Source: Actinomycetospora corticicola (lineage in GTDB: Bacteria > Actinomycetota > Actinomycetes > Mycobacteriales > Pseudonocardiaceae). Taken from it: a stretch of 64,000 nucleotides of DNA. Numbering within the stretch: the stretch's first letter is position 1; each line of letters opens with the position of its first letter. Shown here in pieces: positions 50,638 to 59,857 of this stretch. The stretch is taken from contig NZ_JACCBN010000001.1 of the NCBI RefSeq assembly GCF_013409505.1, forward strand, positions 5,146,001 to 5,210,000, written 5' to 3'. The position numbers and the translations under genes are program-made. A model generated the notes under the pieces. It saw only the letters and a program-made list of their open reading frames with translations, was not told the origin of the DNA and did not search any database.

Positions 50638-51815
50638 ACCACCCCGCGGAAGGACTCGCGCAGCTCGGCGACGAACAGCTCGGGCACCTCGAGGGAGGCG
50701 AAGTGTCCGCCCCGCTCGAGCACGCTCCACCGGCGCACGTCGGTGTAGCGCGCCTCGACCCACGAGCGCGGCATCTTCGCCATCTCGGCCGGGAAGATCG
50801 AGATCGCCGCGGGCACCGTGACCTCCGAGCGGCGGTCCACCTGGGCGTTCTCCCAGTACATGCGGGCCGAGGAGGCCCCGGAGGCGCCGAACCAGTAGAC
50901 GGCCACGTTGTCGAGCAGCCGCCGGCGCGTCACCGAGTCGAGCCCGCCGTCGGTCCAGACCCCGAACTTCTCCGCGATCCACGCGAGCTGGCCCACGGGC
51001 GAGTCGACGAGCGCGTAGCCGAGGGTCTGCGGCCGGGTGCGCTGCTGGCCGGAGTAGCCGCCGCCGACCTCCCGGAACTCCCGGGCCTGGGCGAGCCAGC
51101 GCTGCTCGAGCTCGGGGAGGTCCTCGGTCCGCGCCCCCTCGGGGCGGTCGGCCAGCGGCATCGTCGTGTGGAGCATGGCGACGCGGTCCGGGTGCCGGAC
51201 CCCCAACGCCGTCGTGATCATGGCGCCCCAGTCGCCGCCCTGGGCGAGGAAGCGGGGGTAGCCCAGACGCGTCATGAGGACGGCCCACGCATCCGCGATG
51301 TGGTCGATGCCCCAGCCCGTCGTCGTGGGCTTGTCGGAGAACCCGAAGCCCGGGAGGGACGGCGCGACCACGTGGAACGCGGGTGCGGAGGGGTCCTCGG
51401 GCGTCGTCAGGGGGCCCACGACGTCGAGGAACTCGACCACCGAGCCGGGCCACCCGTGCGTGATCAGGAGTGGCTGTGCGTCATCTCGCGGTGACTCTAC
51501 GTGCAGGAAGTGGATCCCGAGCCCGTCGATCTCCGTGCGGTACTGCCCGAGGCCGTTGAGCTCCGCGGACAGCGCCGCGACGTCGTGCTCCTCGAGCCAC
51601 GTCCGGGCGAGCTCCGCCACGACCGTGACCGGGATGCCCTGGGACCAGTCGTCGACCGGCTCCGGCTCGGCCAGGCGCGCCCGGCGGAGACGTTCGTGCA
51701 GGTCAGCGACCTGGTCCGACAAAATGTCGAGGACGAACGGCGTGACCGCGTCGGGGTCGGCCGGGGTGGGGGACGACGGGTCGGCGGTGGTCGGCGCGGC
51801 GTCGTCGGGGGCCAT
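50631..51815 (-). CDS. Epoxide hydrolase (alpha/beta hydrolase)
   Basis: 394 residues. An N-terminal EPHN segment (FVLDILSDQVADLHERLRRA, DDWSQGIPVTVVAELARTW) precedes the alpha/beta core: LLITHGWPGSVVEFLDVVGP, AQGGDWGAMITTALG (nucleophile Asp), and the closing histidine in VLERGGHFASLEVPE. This is the microsomal-type epoxide hydrolase group. Start ATG 51815. It is probably co-transcribed with the ABC exporter. Confidence 0.9.
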   Translation of the reverse strand: MAPDDAAPTTADPSSPTPADPDAVTPFVLDILSDQVADLHERLRRARLAEPEPVDDWSQGIPVTVVAELARTWLEEHDVAALSAELNGLGQYRTEIDGLGIHFLHVESPRDDAQPLLITHGWPGSVVEFLDVVGPLTTPEDPSAPAFHVVAPSLPGFGFSDKPTTTGWGIDHIADAWAVLMTRLGYPRFLAQGGDWGAMITTALGVRHPDRVAMLHTTMPLADRPEGARTEDLPELEQRWLAQAREFREVGGGYSGQQRTRPQTLGYALVDSPVGQLAWIAEKFGVWTDGGLDSVTRRRLLDNVAVYWFGASGASSARMYWENAQVDRRSEVTVPAAISIFPAEMAKMPRSWVEARYTDVRRWSVLERGGHFASLEVPELFVAELRESFRGVVC

Positions 51816-51982
51816 GGCCGCGACGCTAACGGCACAGGTCCGAACGCGCCGTGGGGAGGCATCCGTCCGGGTGTCACCCCGACACGCCGTCGGATGGAGC
51901 CGGTCCCCCGAAGGTGGCATCTTCCGCCCACGCTGTCACACGGGCCGTCATCGTTGCGATGAACGGAGCGGAGGTGATCATC

Positions 51983-52231
51983 GTGCTGAACGAACGGCCC
52001 GCGGCACTGCTGGCGGCAGCGGCGGATCTGGACGAGTGCGACGGCTACGTGGTCCTGGTGTTCGACCCGGAGACCGGTGAGATGGACGCGCACGGCCCCT
52101 ACGAAGGGGTCGCCGCGACACTCCGCGCCGAGGAGCTCAGGCAGAACTTCGACTCCGACGACCTGCGCGACGTGGTCGTCCGGGTGAGCAGGTTGCACCT
52201 GCCCACGCCGGTGCCACAGCAGGCCTGGTGA
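51983..52231 (+). CDS. Small actinobacterial protein of unknown function
   Basis: 82 residues, start LNERPAALLAAAADLDECDG, then a beta strand (YVVLVFDPETGEMDAHGPYE) and a helix (GVAATLRAEELRQNF). GTG 51983 is chosen over ATG 51959 because GGAGGTGAT ends 4 bases before it, an ideal ribosome site. It precedes the decarboxylase by 30 bases on the same strand. Its role is unknown. Confidence 0.6.
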   Translation: MLNERPAALLAAAADLDECDGYVVLVFDPETGEMDAHGPYEGVAATLRAEELRQNFDSDDLRDVVVRVSRLHLPTPVPQQAW

Positions 52232-52261
52232 GGCGGGCGCCGGCGGGGTAGACCCTCCGGC

Positions 52262-53863
52262 GTGAGTCTCACTGTGCGCGACGCCGCGCTCGAGCTGTTC
52301 CGGGCGCACGGCATGACGACGGTCTTCGGGAACCCGGGCTCCACCGAGCTCCCGATGCTCCAGGACTTCCCCGACGACTTCACCTACGTCCTCGGGCTCC
52401 AGGAGGCGGTCGTCGTCGGCATGGCCGACGGGTTCGCGCAGGCGACCGGTCGGCCGGCCCTGGTCAACCTGCACACCGCGCCCGGCGTCGGGAACGCGGT
52501 GGGCGCGCTGGTCAACGCGGCGGCCAACAGGACCCCGCTCGTGGTCACCGCCGGCCAGCAGGTGCGGCCGATGATGACGCTGGAGGCGATGCTCGCGAAC
52601 CCGCGGGCCTCCGAGCTCCCGCGTCCCACCGTGAAGTACTCGGCGGAGCCGCCCCGGGCCCAGGACGTCGTCGCGACCCTGGCCCGGGCGATCCACCTCG
52701 CGACCACCCCGCCCACCGGCCCGGTGTTCGTGTCGATCCCGATGGACGACTGGGACGTCGAGCTGACCGGCGACGACCTCGAGGTGGCGCAGCGGGCGTC
52801 CCGACGACGGGTGACGGCGCCGCTCGCGCCGACCGGTCTCGAGGCGTGGGTCGCCGCGCTCGACGGCGCCTCCGCCCCGGCGCTCGTCGTCGGCGGGGAG
52901 ATCGACTCCGGCGGCGGCTTCGACGACGCCGTGGCGCTGGCCGAGCGCCTGGGCTGCGCGGTCTACGGCCCGCCCGCCGACGGCCGGGTCGGGTTCCCGG
53001 AGAGCCACCCGCAGTTCCGCGGCGCGCTGCCGATGGCCATCGCGCCGGTGTCGCAGACGCTCGCGGCGCACGACGTGGTGCTCGTGCTCGGCACCGCGGT
53101 GTTCCGCTACTACCCCTACGTGCCCGGCGGGTTCCTGCCCGAGGGCACCACCCTGCTGCACGTCACGTCCGACCCCGACGAGGCCGCCCGCGCGCCGATG
53201 GGCGACGCGCTCGTGGCCTCCCCGGTCGCCGTCGTGCGCGCGCTGCTGGACCAGGTCGCCCCGTCGTCGCGCGTGCCCGCCGGGTCCGCGCCGTCCGCGG
53301 CAGCCGCCCGGGCATCGGCCGTCCCGGGCACCCTGACCGCCGAGGCGGTGTTCGACGTCGTCGGCTCGGTGTGGCCGGCCGACGGGGTGGTCGTCGACGA
53401 GTCACCCTCGAACCGTGGCGCGCTGCACGCGCGCCGTCCGGTCTCCCGCCCGTCGACCTCGTTCTTCACGACGTCGGGTGGTCTCGGCTTCGGTCTGCCC
53501 GCGGCGGTCGGCGTCGCGCTGGCCGACCGGTCCCGGCCCGTCCTCGCGGCGATCGGTGACGGGTCGATGCAGTACGCGATCCAGGCGCTGGCCTCGGCCG
53601 CGATGCTCGGCGTGCCCGTGACCGTGCTCGTCCTGGAGAACCGCGAGTACGCGATCCTCAAGTGGTTCGCCGCCCGGGAGAACACCCCGAAGGCGCCCGG
53701 CCTCGACCTGCCGCCCGTCGACTTCGGCGCCCTCGCCGCGGGGTACGGGGTACCGGCGGAGTCGGTGTCGACGGCCGAGGAGCTGCGCGCCGCCCTGGAG
53801 CGTGGGCGTGACGGCGACGGGCCGCGGCTGATCGCGGTGCCGGTCGGCCGCGCGGCGAGCTGA
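52262..53863 (+). CDS. mdlC: Thiamine diphosphate enzyme, benzoylformate decarboxylase-like
   Basis: 533 residues, the three-domain ThDP fold. The N-domain has TTVFGNPGSTELPML and LQEAVVVGMADGFAQATGRP (catalytic Glu), and the C-domain has GDGSMQYAIQALASAAMLGV plus LVLENREYAILKWF for the ThDP-binding GDG...N motif. MdlC decarboxylates benzoylformate in mandelate breakdown; related enzymes take other 2-oxoacids. No other mandelate gene is adjacent. Start GTG 52262. Confidence 0.85.
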   Translation: MSLTVRDAALELFRAHGMTTVFGNPGSTELPMLQDFPDDFTYVLGLQEAVVVGMADGFAQATGRPALVNLHTAPGVGNAVGALVNAAANRTPLVVTAGQQVRPMMTLEAMLANPRASELPRPTVKYSAEPPRAQDVVATLARAIHLATTPPTGPVFVSIPMDDWDVELTGDDLEVAQRASRRRVTAPLAPTGLEAWVAALDGASAPALVVGGEIDSGGGFDDAVALAERLGCAVYGPPADGRVGFPESHPQFRGALPMAIAPVSQTLAAHDVVLVLGTAVFRYYPYVPGGFLPEGTTLLHVTSDPDEAARAPMGDALVASPVAVVRALLDQVAPSSRVPAGSAPSAAAARASAVPGTLTAEAVFDVVGSVWPADGVVVDESPSNRGALHARRPVSRPSTSFFTTSGGLGFGLPAAVGVALADRSRPVLAAIGDGSMQYAIQALASAAMLGVPVTVLVLENREYAILKWFAARENTPKAPGLDLPPVDFGALAAGYGVPAESVSTAEELRAALERGRDGDGPRLIAVPVGRAAS

Positions 53864-53926
53864 GCCCGTGTGGTCACCCGGTATCGAGATGCCCCGCCCG
53901 CCGATCTCCGCGTAGCGTCGCGGGAC

Positions 53927-54943
53927 GTGTCGACCCAGACGCATCCCACCTCCACGTCCACCGACGCCGGGCCGTCCGTCCCGCCCGCCGTCGAGGTCGT
54001 CGACCTGGTGAAGCGCTACCCCAAGGCCACGGTCAACGCCGTCGACGGCATCTCGTTCGCCGTCGCGCCCGGCGAGGTGTTCGGCCTGCTCGGCCCGAAC
54101 GGCGCGGGCAAGACCACCACCATCGGCGTGCTCACCACCCGCGTGCGCAAGACCTCCGGCTCGGCGACGGTCACGGGCATCGACGTGGCCGAGGACCCGG
54201 TCGGCGCGCGCTCGGTGATCGGCGTCGTCCCGCAGCGCCCGAACCTCGACCGCAGCCTCGACGCCAGGGGCAACCTCGTCTGGCACGCCGCGTACCACGG
54301 TGTCCCGCGCGCCCGGCGCGGTCCGCTCGCCGACGAGCTGCTCGAGCGGATGGGCCTCTCCGACAAGGCGCACACCAACCCCGACGAGCTCTCCGGCGGC
54401 CAGGCGCAGCGGCTGATCATCGCGCGCGGCCTCATGCACGACCCGCGGGTGCTCTTCCTCGACGAGCCGTCCACCGGCCTCGACCCCCAGGCGCGCCTGT
54501 TCGTGCACGACCGGGTCGTCGAGCTCGCCGCGAACGGGGTCACCGTCGTGCTCACCACGCACGACATGGACGAGGCCGCCAAGCTCTCCGACCGCGTCGG
54601 CATCGTCGACCACGGCGAGCTGCTCAAGCTCGACACGCCCGCGAACCTCGTCGCCGGCCTCTCCGGCTCCGCGACCGTCGACCTCGACGTGACGGGCGTC
54701 GACCCCGAAGCGCTGCGCCGCCGCCTCGCGGAGGTCCGCGGGACCGCGGGCGTCGAGGTGCTCGCGGTTCCCGACGAGGGGCCGGCGCGGCTGCGCATCC
54801 GCGTCGACGGGGAGGCGGGGGCCGCGCTGCCCGGCCTCGTCGAGGAGGTCACGACGGCGGGTGGACGCGTCTCCGACGTCGGGCTCGGCGAGCCGACGCT
54901 GGAGGACGTGTTCATCGACCTGACCGGGAGGGGACTGCGGTGA
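53927..54943 (+). CDS. ABC-2 type exporter ATPase (DrrA-like)
   Basis: 338 residues. Walker A is LLGPNGAGKTTTIGVLTTR, signature ELSGGQAQRLIIARGLM, Walker B VLFLDEPSTGLDP, H-loop TTHDMDEAAKLSDRVGI, and a C-terminal extension with a DUF4162-like end (EPTLEDVFIDLTGRGLR). It pairs with the permease gene, overlapping by 4 bases, in drug- or lipid-export systems of the DrrAB type. GTG 53927. Confidence 0.9.
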   Translation: MSTQTHPTSTSTDAGPSVPPAVEVVDLVKRYPKATVNAVDGISFAVAPGEVFGLLGPNGAGKTTTIGVLTTRVRKTSGSATVTGIDVAEDPVGARSVIGVVPQRPNLDRSLDARGNLVWHAAYHGVPRARRGPLADELLERMGLSDKAHTNPDELSGGQAQRLIIARGLMHDPRVLFLDEPSTGLDPQARLFVHDRVVELAANGVTVVLTTHDMDEAAKLSDRVGIVDHGELLKLDTPANLVAGLSGSATVDLDVTGVDPEALRRRLAEVRGTAGVEVLAVPDEGPARLRIRVDGEAGAALPGLVEEVTTAGGRVSDVGLGEPTLEDVFIDLTGRGLR

Positions 54944-55797
54944 CGCGCAGCGAGGCGGAGCCGGAGCGGGCTGCGGTGAGCACCGATACGACGACCGGGT
55001 CGACCGAGGTCGAGCCGTTCCGCCGCGTGTCCCCGGGGCGGGCGTTCCTCGGGGTGCTGGGCCGCGACGTCGCGGTGACCGGCAAGGAGCTGGGCAGCTT
55101 CATCTCGCAGGTGCTCGTGCAGCCGTTCTTCCTGCTGTTCGTGTTCGGGAAGGTGCTCTCCCAGCTCGGCTACATCGCGCCGGGGTACGCCCAGCTGCTG
55201 CTGCCCGGCCTGCTCGCCCTGAACGCGTTCCTCGTGGCGGTGCAGGCGGTGGCGCTGCCGCTGGTGATCGACTTCAGCTACACGAAGGAGATCGAGGACC
55301 GGCTGCTGGCGCCGCTGTCCACGCGGATGGTCGCGGTGGAGAAGATCGTGTTCGGCGCGATCCGGGGGCTGATCGGGTCGCTCGTGATGATCCCGGTCGG
55401 CTACCTGGTGCTCGACGAGGTCTCGTGGGACCTCTCCGGCCTGCCGCTCTCGGCGCTGCTGCTGGTCCTCGGTGCCCTCGCGGGCGGCGCGTCCGGCCTC
55501 GTCATCGGCACGTCGGTGAGCCCGCGCCGGATCAACATCGTGTTCGCCGTGGTGATCACCCCGCTGCTGTTCACCGGCTCGACGCAGTTCCCGTTCCTGC
55601 AGATCGGGTCGCTGCGCTGGTTCCAGGTGATCTGCGCGCTCAACCCGATCACGTACGTGGCGGAGGGGCTGCGCGGCGCCCTGACCCCGCAGATCCCGCA
55701 CCTGCCCGGGTGGCTGTGCGTCGCGGCGCTGGTGCTCGCCTGCCTGCTGTTCGGGGCGATCGGGATCCGCGGGTTCGTCCGTCGCGCGCTGGACTGA
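54940..55797 (+). CDS. ABC-2 type permease (DrrB-like)
   Basis: 285 residues with about six helices. Segments such as VLVQPFFLLFVFGKVLSQLG, LNAFLVAVQAVALPLVIDF, EDRLLAPLSTRMVAVEKIVF and FQVICALNPITYVAEGLRGA are those of ABC-2 membrane proteins. It forms the channel for the ATPase encoded just upstream. GTG 54940 overlaps its stop. Confidence 0.9.
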   Translation: MTRSEAEPERAAVSTDTTTGSTEVEPFRRVSPGRAFLGVLGRDVAVTGKELGSFISQVLVQPFFLLFVFGKVLSQLGYIAPGYAQLLLPGLLALNAFLVAVQAVALPLVIDFSYTKEIEDRLLAPLSTRMVAVEKIVFGAIRGLIGSLVMIPVGYLVLDEVSWDLSGLPLSALLLVLGALAGGASGLVIGTSVSPRRINIVFAVVITPLLFTGSTQFPFLQIGSLRWFQVICALNPITYVAEGLRGALTPQIPHLPGWLCVAALVLACLLFGAIGIRGFVRRALD

Positions 55798-55810
55798 CCT
55801 CCCCCTCGTC

Positions 55811-55867
55811 GTGACAGCGAAGCGTCGTTGCTGCCACTGGCCGACAGCAACGACGCTTTCCTGCCAC
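55811..55867. repeat. 57-nt palindromic element, copy D
   Basis: Nearly identical to copy B (start GTGACAGCGAAGCGTCG, end CAACGACGCTTTCCTGCCAC). It lies between the convergent permease and wrbA genes, 13 and 11 bases from their stops. Confidence 0.9.
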
Positions 55868-55878
55868 AGCGGTGCGGC

Positions 55879-56481
55879 TCAGGACCCCGCGGACAGCTTC
55901 CCCGCCACCTGCGCGAGCCGCGTCCCCTGGACCCGGGCGGCGCCGAGCGCGTCGTCGTCGGGGGCCGCGGACTTCTTCGCCACCCAGGACGCGCCGTAGG
56001 GGTTCCCGGTGGACATCAGCGACGGGTCGGCCGCGTAGCCGAGGGGCATGATCAGCGTGCCCCAGTGGTAGAAGGTCATGTTCATCGCCACGGTCGTCGT
56101 CTCGAGCCCGCCGTGCCCGGTGGAGGCCGAGGTGAACGACGTGCCGACCTTGTCCGCGAGCTTGCCCTGGGCCCAGAGCCCGCCGGTGGTGTCGAGGAAC
56201 GCCTTGAGCTGCTCGGCCGCGCCGCCGAACCGGGTCGGGCTGCCGAGGGCGATCCCGTCGGCCCACTCGAGGTCGTCCAGGGAGGCGACCGTGTCGTACG
56301 GGTTGTCGTCCACCCACGCCTTCCACCGGCGGTTGGCCTCGATCGCCTCGCGCGGGGCGCGCTCGGCCACCGGCCGCACCCGGACCTCCGCCCCCGCACC
56401 CCGGGCGCCCTCCGCGAGCGCCTCGGCGAGCGCGGCGACGTTGCCGGTGGCGGAGTAGAAGACGACGGCGATGTTGGCCAC
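55879..56481 (-). CDS. wrbA: NAD(P)H:quinone oxidoreductase, WrbA type
   Basis: 200 residues, flavodoxin fold. The FMN phosphate loop is VVFYSATGNVAALAEALAEG, then IALGSPTRFGGAAEQLKAFL, TSFTSASTGHGGLETTTVAM and MPLGYAADPSL. WrbA reduces quinones by two electrons and protects against redox cycling. GTG 56481 follows GGAGG on its strand. Confidence 0.9.
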   Translation of the reverse strand: MANIAVVFYSATGNVAALAEALAEGARGAGAEVRVRPVAERAPREAIEANRRWKAWVDDNPYDTVASLDDLEWADGIALGSPTRFGGAAEQLKAFLDTTGGLWAQGKLADKVGTSFTSASTGHGGLETTTVAMNMTFYHWGTLIMPLGYAADPSLMSTGNPYGASWVAKKSAAPDDDALGAARVQGTRLAQVAGKLSAGS

Positions 56482-56552
56482 GGGGCCCTCCTGGACGACG
56501 GGGATGTCCTGATCACCCTCTCGCGCACGCCCGCGCGCGGCACACTGGACCG

Positions 56553-57884
56553 GTGGCGGTGACGAACGGCCTGACGACGGGCTCCGCGCGGACGGTGTCC
56601 GACCCGCCCGCCGAGACGTTGCGCGGCCTCGTGCTGCTCCACCGGCGGATCTCCGGGCTCGCCGCGGCCGACGACGGGCCCGCCGCCGTGACGCGCCTGC
56701 TCGCCGACCAGCTCGGCGCGGTCGCCGCGGTGGTCGGCGCCGACGAGTCCCGCCCGGTGCTCGCCGCCTCCGCGCCGGGGGTGGACGACGCCCGCGCCGC
56801 GACGGTGCTCCGTGCCGAGCTCGCCGAGCCCCGGTGGGCCCGGGTGCTCGACGCGGCGCGGCGTGGCGCGCGGGCGATGCGGGTGCCGGGCCGCGGGACG
56901 TGGGTGCGGGTCGTCGTGCCGGTCGAGGTCGCGGGGGAGACCGCGGCGGTGCTGATCGCCGAGGAGGACCCGGCCGACCGCTCCCGCCCCGCCGCCCTGG
57001 ACGGCAGCGCCGCCGACGACGTCCTGCTCCTCGCCGCCGAACACGCCGCGACGATCGTCGGCGTGCTCCTCGGCCGCGAGCGGGTGCTCGCCGCGGCCGC
57101 CGGGCAGGTGCGCGACGACCTGCTCTCCGGGCTCCTGCTCGGCCGCGCCCGCTCGACGGGCGAGGCGGCGCAGTGGGCCGAGCACCTCGGCCTCGACGTC
57201 CCCGGCGCCCGCGTGATGGCCCTCGTTCCCGACGACGGGGCGGTGGCGGGTCTGCTCGCGGCAGCCCGCGAGCGGCTCGGCCGGCTGGTCCCCGACGTCC
57301 TCGCCGTCCTGCGCGACAGCGAACTCGTCGCGGTCGTCCCCGCGGGCGTCGACCCCGACGACCTGGCGGCCCGGCTCGCCTCGGGCCTCGTCCGCGGCGG
57401 GGGCCGCTGGCCGGTGACGGTCGGGCTCGGGCGGGCCGTCGCCGACCTCGCGGGGCTCGCCCGCTCCTACGACCAGGCCCGCCGCACGGTGGAGGCCGCC
57501 CGCCGGCTCGGCCGGGAGGGCCGTCTCGTGCGCTTCGAGGACCTCGGCGTGCACCGGCTGCTGCTCCAGGTCCCCGACCCGGAGGACGCCCGGACGTTCG
57601 CCCGCGAGGTCCTGGGCCGGCTGGTCGACGACCCGTCGGGCCGCGCGGGCGAGCTGGTCCGCACCCTCGCGCGCTACTTCCGGGAGGACGGCAGCCCGCA
57701 GCGCACCGCCCGGGCGCTCTCCGTGCACCCGAACACCATCGGCTACCGGCTGCGGCGCGCCGAGGAGCTCTCCGGGCTCGTGCTGGACCACTACTCCGAC
57801 CGGCTCGCCGCGCAGGTCGCCCTGGAGATCCTCGGCTACATGGACGACGGGGCCGACGCCACCGACGGGACCGGCCGCCGATGA
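56553..57884 (+). CDS. PucR/CdaR-type transcriptional regulator
   Basis: 443 residues: a GAF-like N-terminal part (RLLADQLGAVAAVVGADESR to VPVEVAGETAAVLIAEEDPA), a GGDEF-like middle domain (GRWPVTVGLGRAVADLAGLA) and a C-terminal helix-turn-helix (TLARYFREDGSPQRTARALS, VHPNTIGYRLRRAEELSG). PucR proteins act as activators of nearby catabolic genes. It overlaps the next gene by 4 bases (ATGA), so it is co-transcribed with the homocysteine/MTHFR fusion. Confidence 0.85.
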   Translation: MAVTNGLTTGSARTVSDPPAETLRGLVLLHRRISGLAAADDGPAAVTRLLADQLGAVAAVVGADESRPVLAASAPGVDDARAATVLRAELAEPRWARVLDAARRGARAMRVPGRGTWVRVVVPVEVAGETAAVLIAEEDPADRSRPAALDGSAADDVLLLAAEHAATIVGVLLGRERVLAAAAGQVRDDLLSGLLLGRARSTGEAAQWAEHLGLDVPGARVMALVPDDGAVAGLLAAARERLGRLVPDVLAVLRDSELVAVVPAGVDPDDLAARLASGLVRGGGRWPVTVGLGRAVADLAGLARSYDQARRTVEAARRLGREGRLVRFEDLGVHRLLLQVPDPEDARTFAREVLGRLVDDPSGRAGELVRTLARYFREDGSPQRTARALSVHPNTIGYRLRRAEELSGLVLDHYSDRLAAQVALEILGYMDDGADATDGTGRR

Positions 57885-59857
57885 CCTTCGCCGACGCCCT
57901 CGCCGCCGGGACCCTGCTCGGCGACGGGGCCATGGGCACCCTTGCGCAGGCCACCGGCGCCCGCGCCGAGGGTGCGGTGAGCGAGCTCGTCCTGCTGGCC
58001 CCGGAGCTGGTGGGCGCCCTGCACCGGCGCTACCTCGACGTCGGCGCCGACGTGATCCAGACCCACACCTACGGTGCGAGCCGGTTGCGGCTGGCCCGGC
58101 ACGGCCTGGCGCGCCAGGTCGGGGAGATCAACGTGGCGGCCGCGCGGCTCGCCCGGGAGGCGCGGGACGAGGCGGGCCGACCGGCCTTCGTCGCCGGGTC
58201 GATCTCGCCGGCGACCTCCCCGCGGATCGCCGGCCCGGTCGAGGCCGCCGCGGTGCGCGCCGCCCTGCGGGAGCAGGCCGACGCACTCGCCGAGGGCGGC
58301 GTCGACGTGCTGGTGTGCGAGACCTTCGCCCACGCCGAGGAACTGGCCGAGGCCGTGGAGGCCGTGCGGGCGGCGACGGACCTCCCGGTGATCGCCCAGG
58401 CCACCTTCATCGAGGAGGACGGCGGGCCCGTGACGACCCACGGGGAGACCCCCGAGGACGTCGCCCGTGTGGTCGGGGCGCTCGGACCGGTCGCCCTGGG
58501 CTCCAACTGCACCCTCGGCCCGCAGGGCCTGCTCACCGTAGTCCGCCGCCTGGCCGCCGCGGTACCCGACGGGATCGCGGTGACGGCGCTGCCCAACGCC
58601 GGCCTGCCGCACGTGGTGTCCGACCGCAGCGTCCGCTTCGCCTCCGACGCGGCCCACTTCGGCCGCTACGCCGCGCGCTACGTCGCGGCCGGGGCCCGGC
58701 TGGTCGGCGGCTGCTGCGGCACCACCCCCGCCCACGTGGCCGCGGCTGCTGCGGAACTCGCGCGCGGTCCCGTCGTCGACGAGCCGCCGGCGCTCCCGAT
58801 CGTGCGTGGCGTCCCGCTCCGTGGCGACGACGTGGCGTTCCTGCCACTGGATGACAGCAACGACGTTTCCCTGCCACAGGGGGCGGGACTGCCACGGGGA
58901 GAGGGAGCGGCGGTCGGGGCAGGGCGGGAGGGCCCCGGCCGCGGCGCGGTCGCCCGGTGGCTCGACGCGCCCCGACGGACCCCGCTGCTCGTCGCGGAGG
59001 TGACCGGGCCGGGGGCCGACGACCTCGACGTCCACGTCGCGCGCGGCCGCGCCGCGCTGGCGGCGGGCGCCGCGGCGCTGTGGGCGGGGCGGGAGCGGGC
59101 CCGGCGGCGGCGGACCACGACGGCGGGGGTGGCCGCCGGGGTGCACGAGGCCCTCGACGTGGACGTCGCGCTCACGGTGACCAGCTGGAACACGAGCCGG
59201 ATGGCGTTGCAGGCCGACCTGCTCGGCCTCGACGCGCTCGGGCTGCACACGATCGTCACCGAGACCGGCAACCCGCCCGTCCACGCCGACCGGGCGGTGC
59301 GCGACGGCGTGTGGGAGGTCGACGCGGTGGGCCTGGTCGGGCTGGCCGCGTCCCTGACGGCCGGGGTGGACGCCGACGGTGCCCGCCTCGCGCCGACGCC
59401 GTTCCGGGTCGGGGTGCGCGTGACGTCCGGGACCGACGACCTCGACCGCGAGATGCACCGGGTGCGTCTCAAGGTCGAGGCCGGCGCGGAGTTCCTGGTG
59501 ACCCGCCCGGTCTACGAGCTCGACCGGCTCCGCCGCGTGCTGGCGGGGGCCGGGGTCGACGTCCCCGTCCTGCTCTCGCTCGCGCCGCTCTCGGGGTTCG
59601 CCGAGGCGGAGCACCTGCGCCACGAGGTCCCCGACGTCGTCCTGCCCGACGCCGTCCTCGCCCGCGTCCGCGCGGCCGGCGAGGACCCCGCCCCCGGCCT
59701 GGACCTCGCGGCCGAGCTGGCCGCCGAGGCCCTGGCCGAGGGGCTGGTCCACGGCCTCGTCGTGCGGCGCCCCGGCCCGCCCGAGCTGCTCGCCGAGGCG
59801 GTCACGCGACTCGGCGCGGTCCTCCGCGCGTCCGCCGGTCAGCTGGGTCGGCGGTAG
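57881..59857 (+). CDS. Bifunctional homocysteine S-methyltransferase / methylenetetrahydrofolate reductase
   Basis: 658 residues, YitJ-like fusion. Domain one (1-300) has LLGDGAMGTLAQATGA, VIQTHTYGASRLRLARHGLA and zinc cysteines in LGSNCTLGPQG and GGCCGTTPAHV (near 210 and 277-278). Domain two (about 350-650) is MTHFR-like: GLDALGLHTIVTETGNPP, VKVEAGAEFLVTRPVYELD-like and PVLLSLAPLSG. The protein probably makes methionine and supplies the methyl-folate. The linker (residues 314-332) is encoded by repeat copy E. ATG 57881. Confidence 0.8.
   Translation: MTFADALAAGTLLGDGAMGTLAQATGARAEGAVSELVLLAPELVGALHRRYLDVGADVIQTHTYGASRLRLARHGLARQVGEINVAAARLAREARDEAGRPAFVAGSISPATSPRIAGPVEAAAVRAALREQADALAEGGVDVLVCETFAHAEELAEAVEAVRAATDLPVIAQATFIEEDGGPVTTHGETPEDVARVVGALGPVALGSNCTLGPQGLLTVVRRLAAAVPDGIAVTALPNAGLPHVVSDRSVRFASDAAHFGRYAARYVAAGARLVGGCCGTTPAHVAAAAAELARGPVVDEPPALPIVRGVPLRGDDVAFLPLDDSNDVSLPQGAGLPRGEGAAVGAGREGPGRGAVARWLDAPRRTPLLVAEVTGPGADDLDVHVARGRAALAAGAAALWAGRERARRRRTTTAGVAAGVHEALDVDVALTVTSWNTSRMALQADLLGLDALGLHTIVTETGNPPVHADRAVRDGVWEVDAVGLVGLAASLTAGVDADGARLAPTPFRVGVRVTSGTDDLDREMHRVRLKVEAGAEFLVTRPVYELDRLRRVLAGAGVDVPVLLSLAPLSGFAEAEHLRHEVPDVVLPDAVLARVRAAGEDPAPGLDLAAELAAEALAEGLVHGLVVRRPGPPELLAEAVTRLGAVLRASAGQLGRR
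58821..58877. repeat. 57-nt palindromic element, copy E, inside a coding sequence
   Basis: The right half (ATGACAGCAACGACG onward, TTTCCCTGCCAC) differs from copy B at two of 27 positions; the left half agrees with B at 23 of 30. It lies in frame (57 is 19 codons) in the linker between the two domains of the homocysteine methyltransferase/MTHFR fusion, encoding the peptide FLPLDDSNDVSLPQ. The left arm has decayed, so the hairpin is weaker. Confidence 0.85.
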
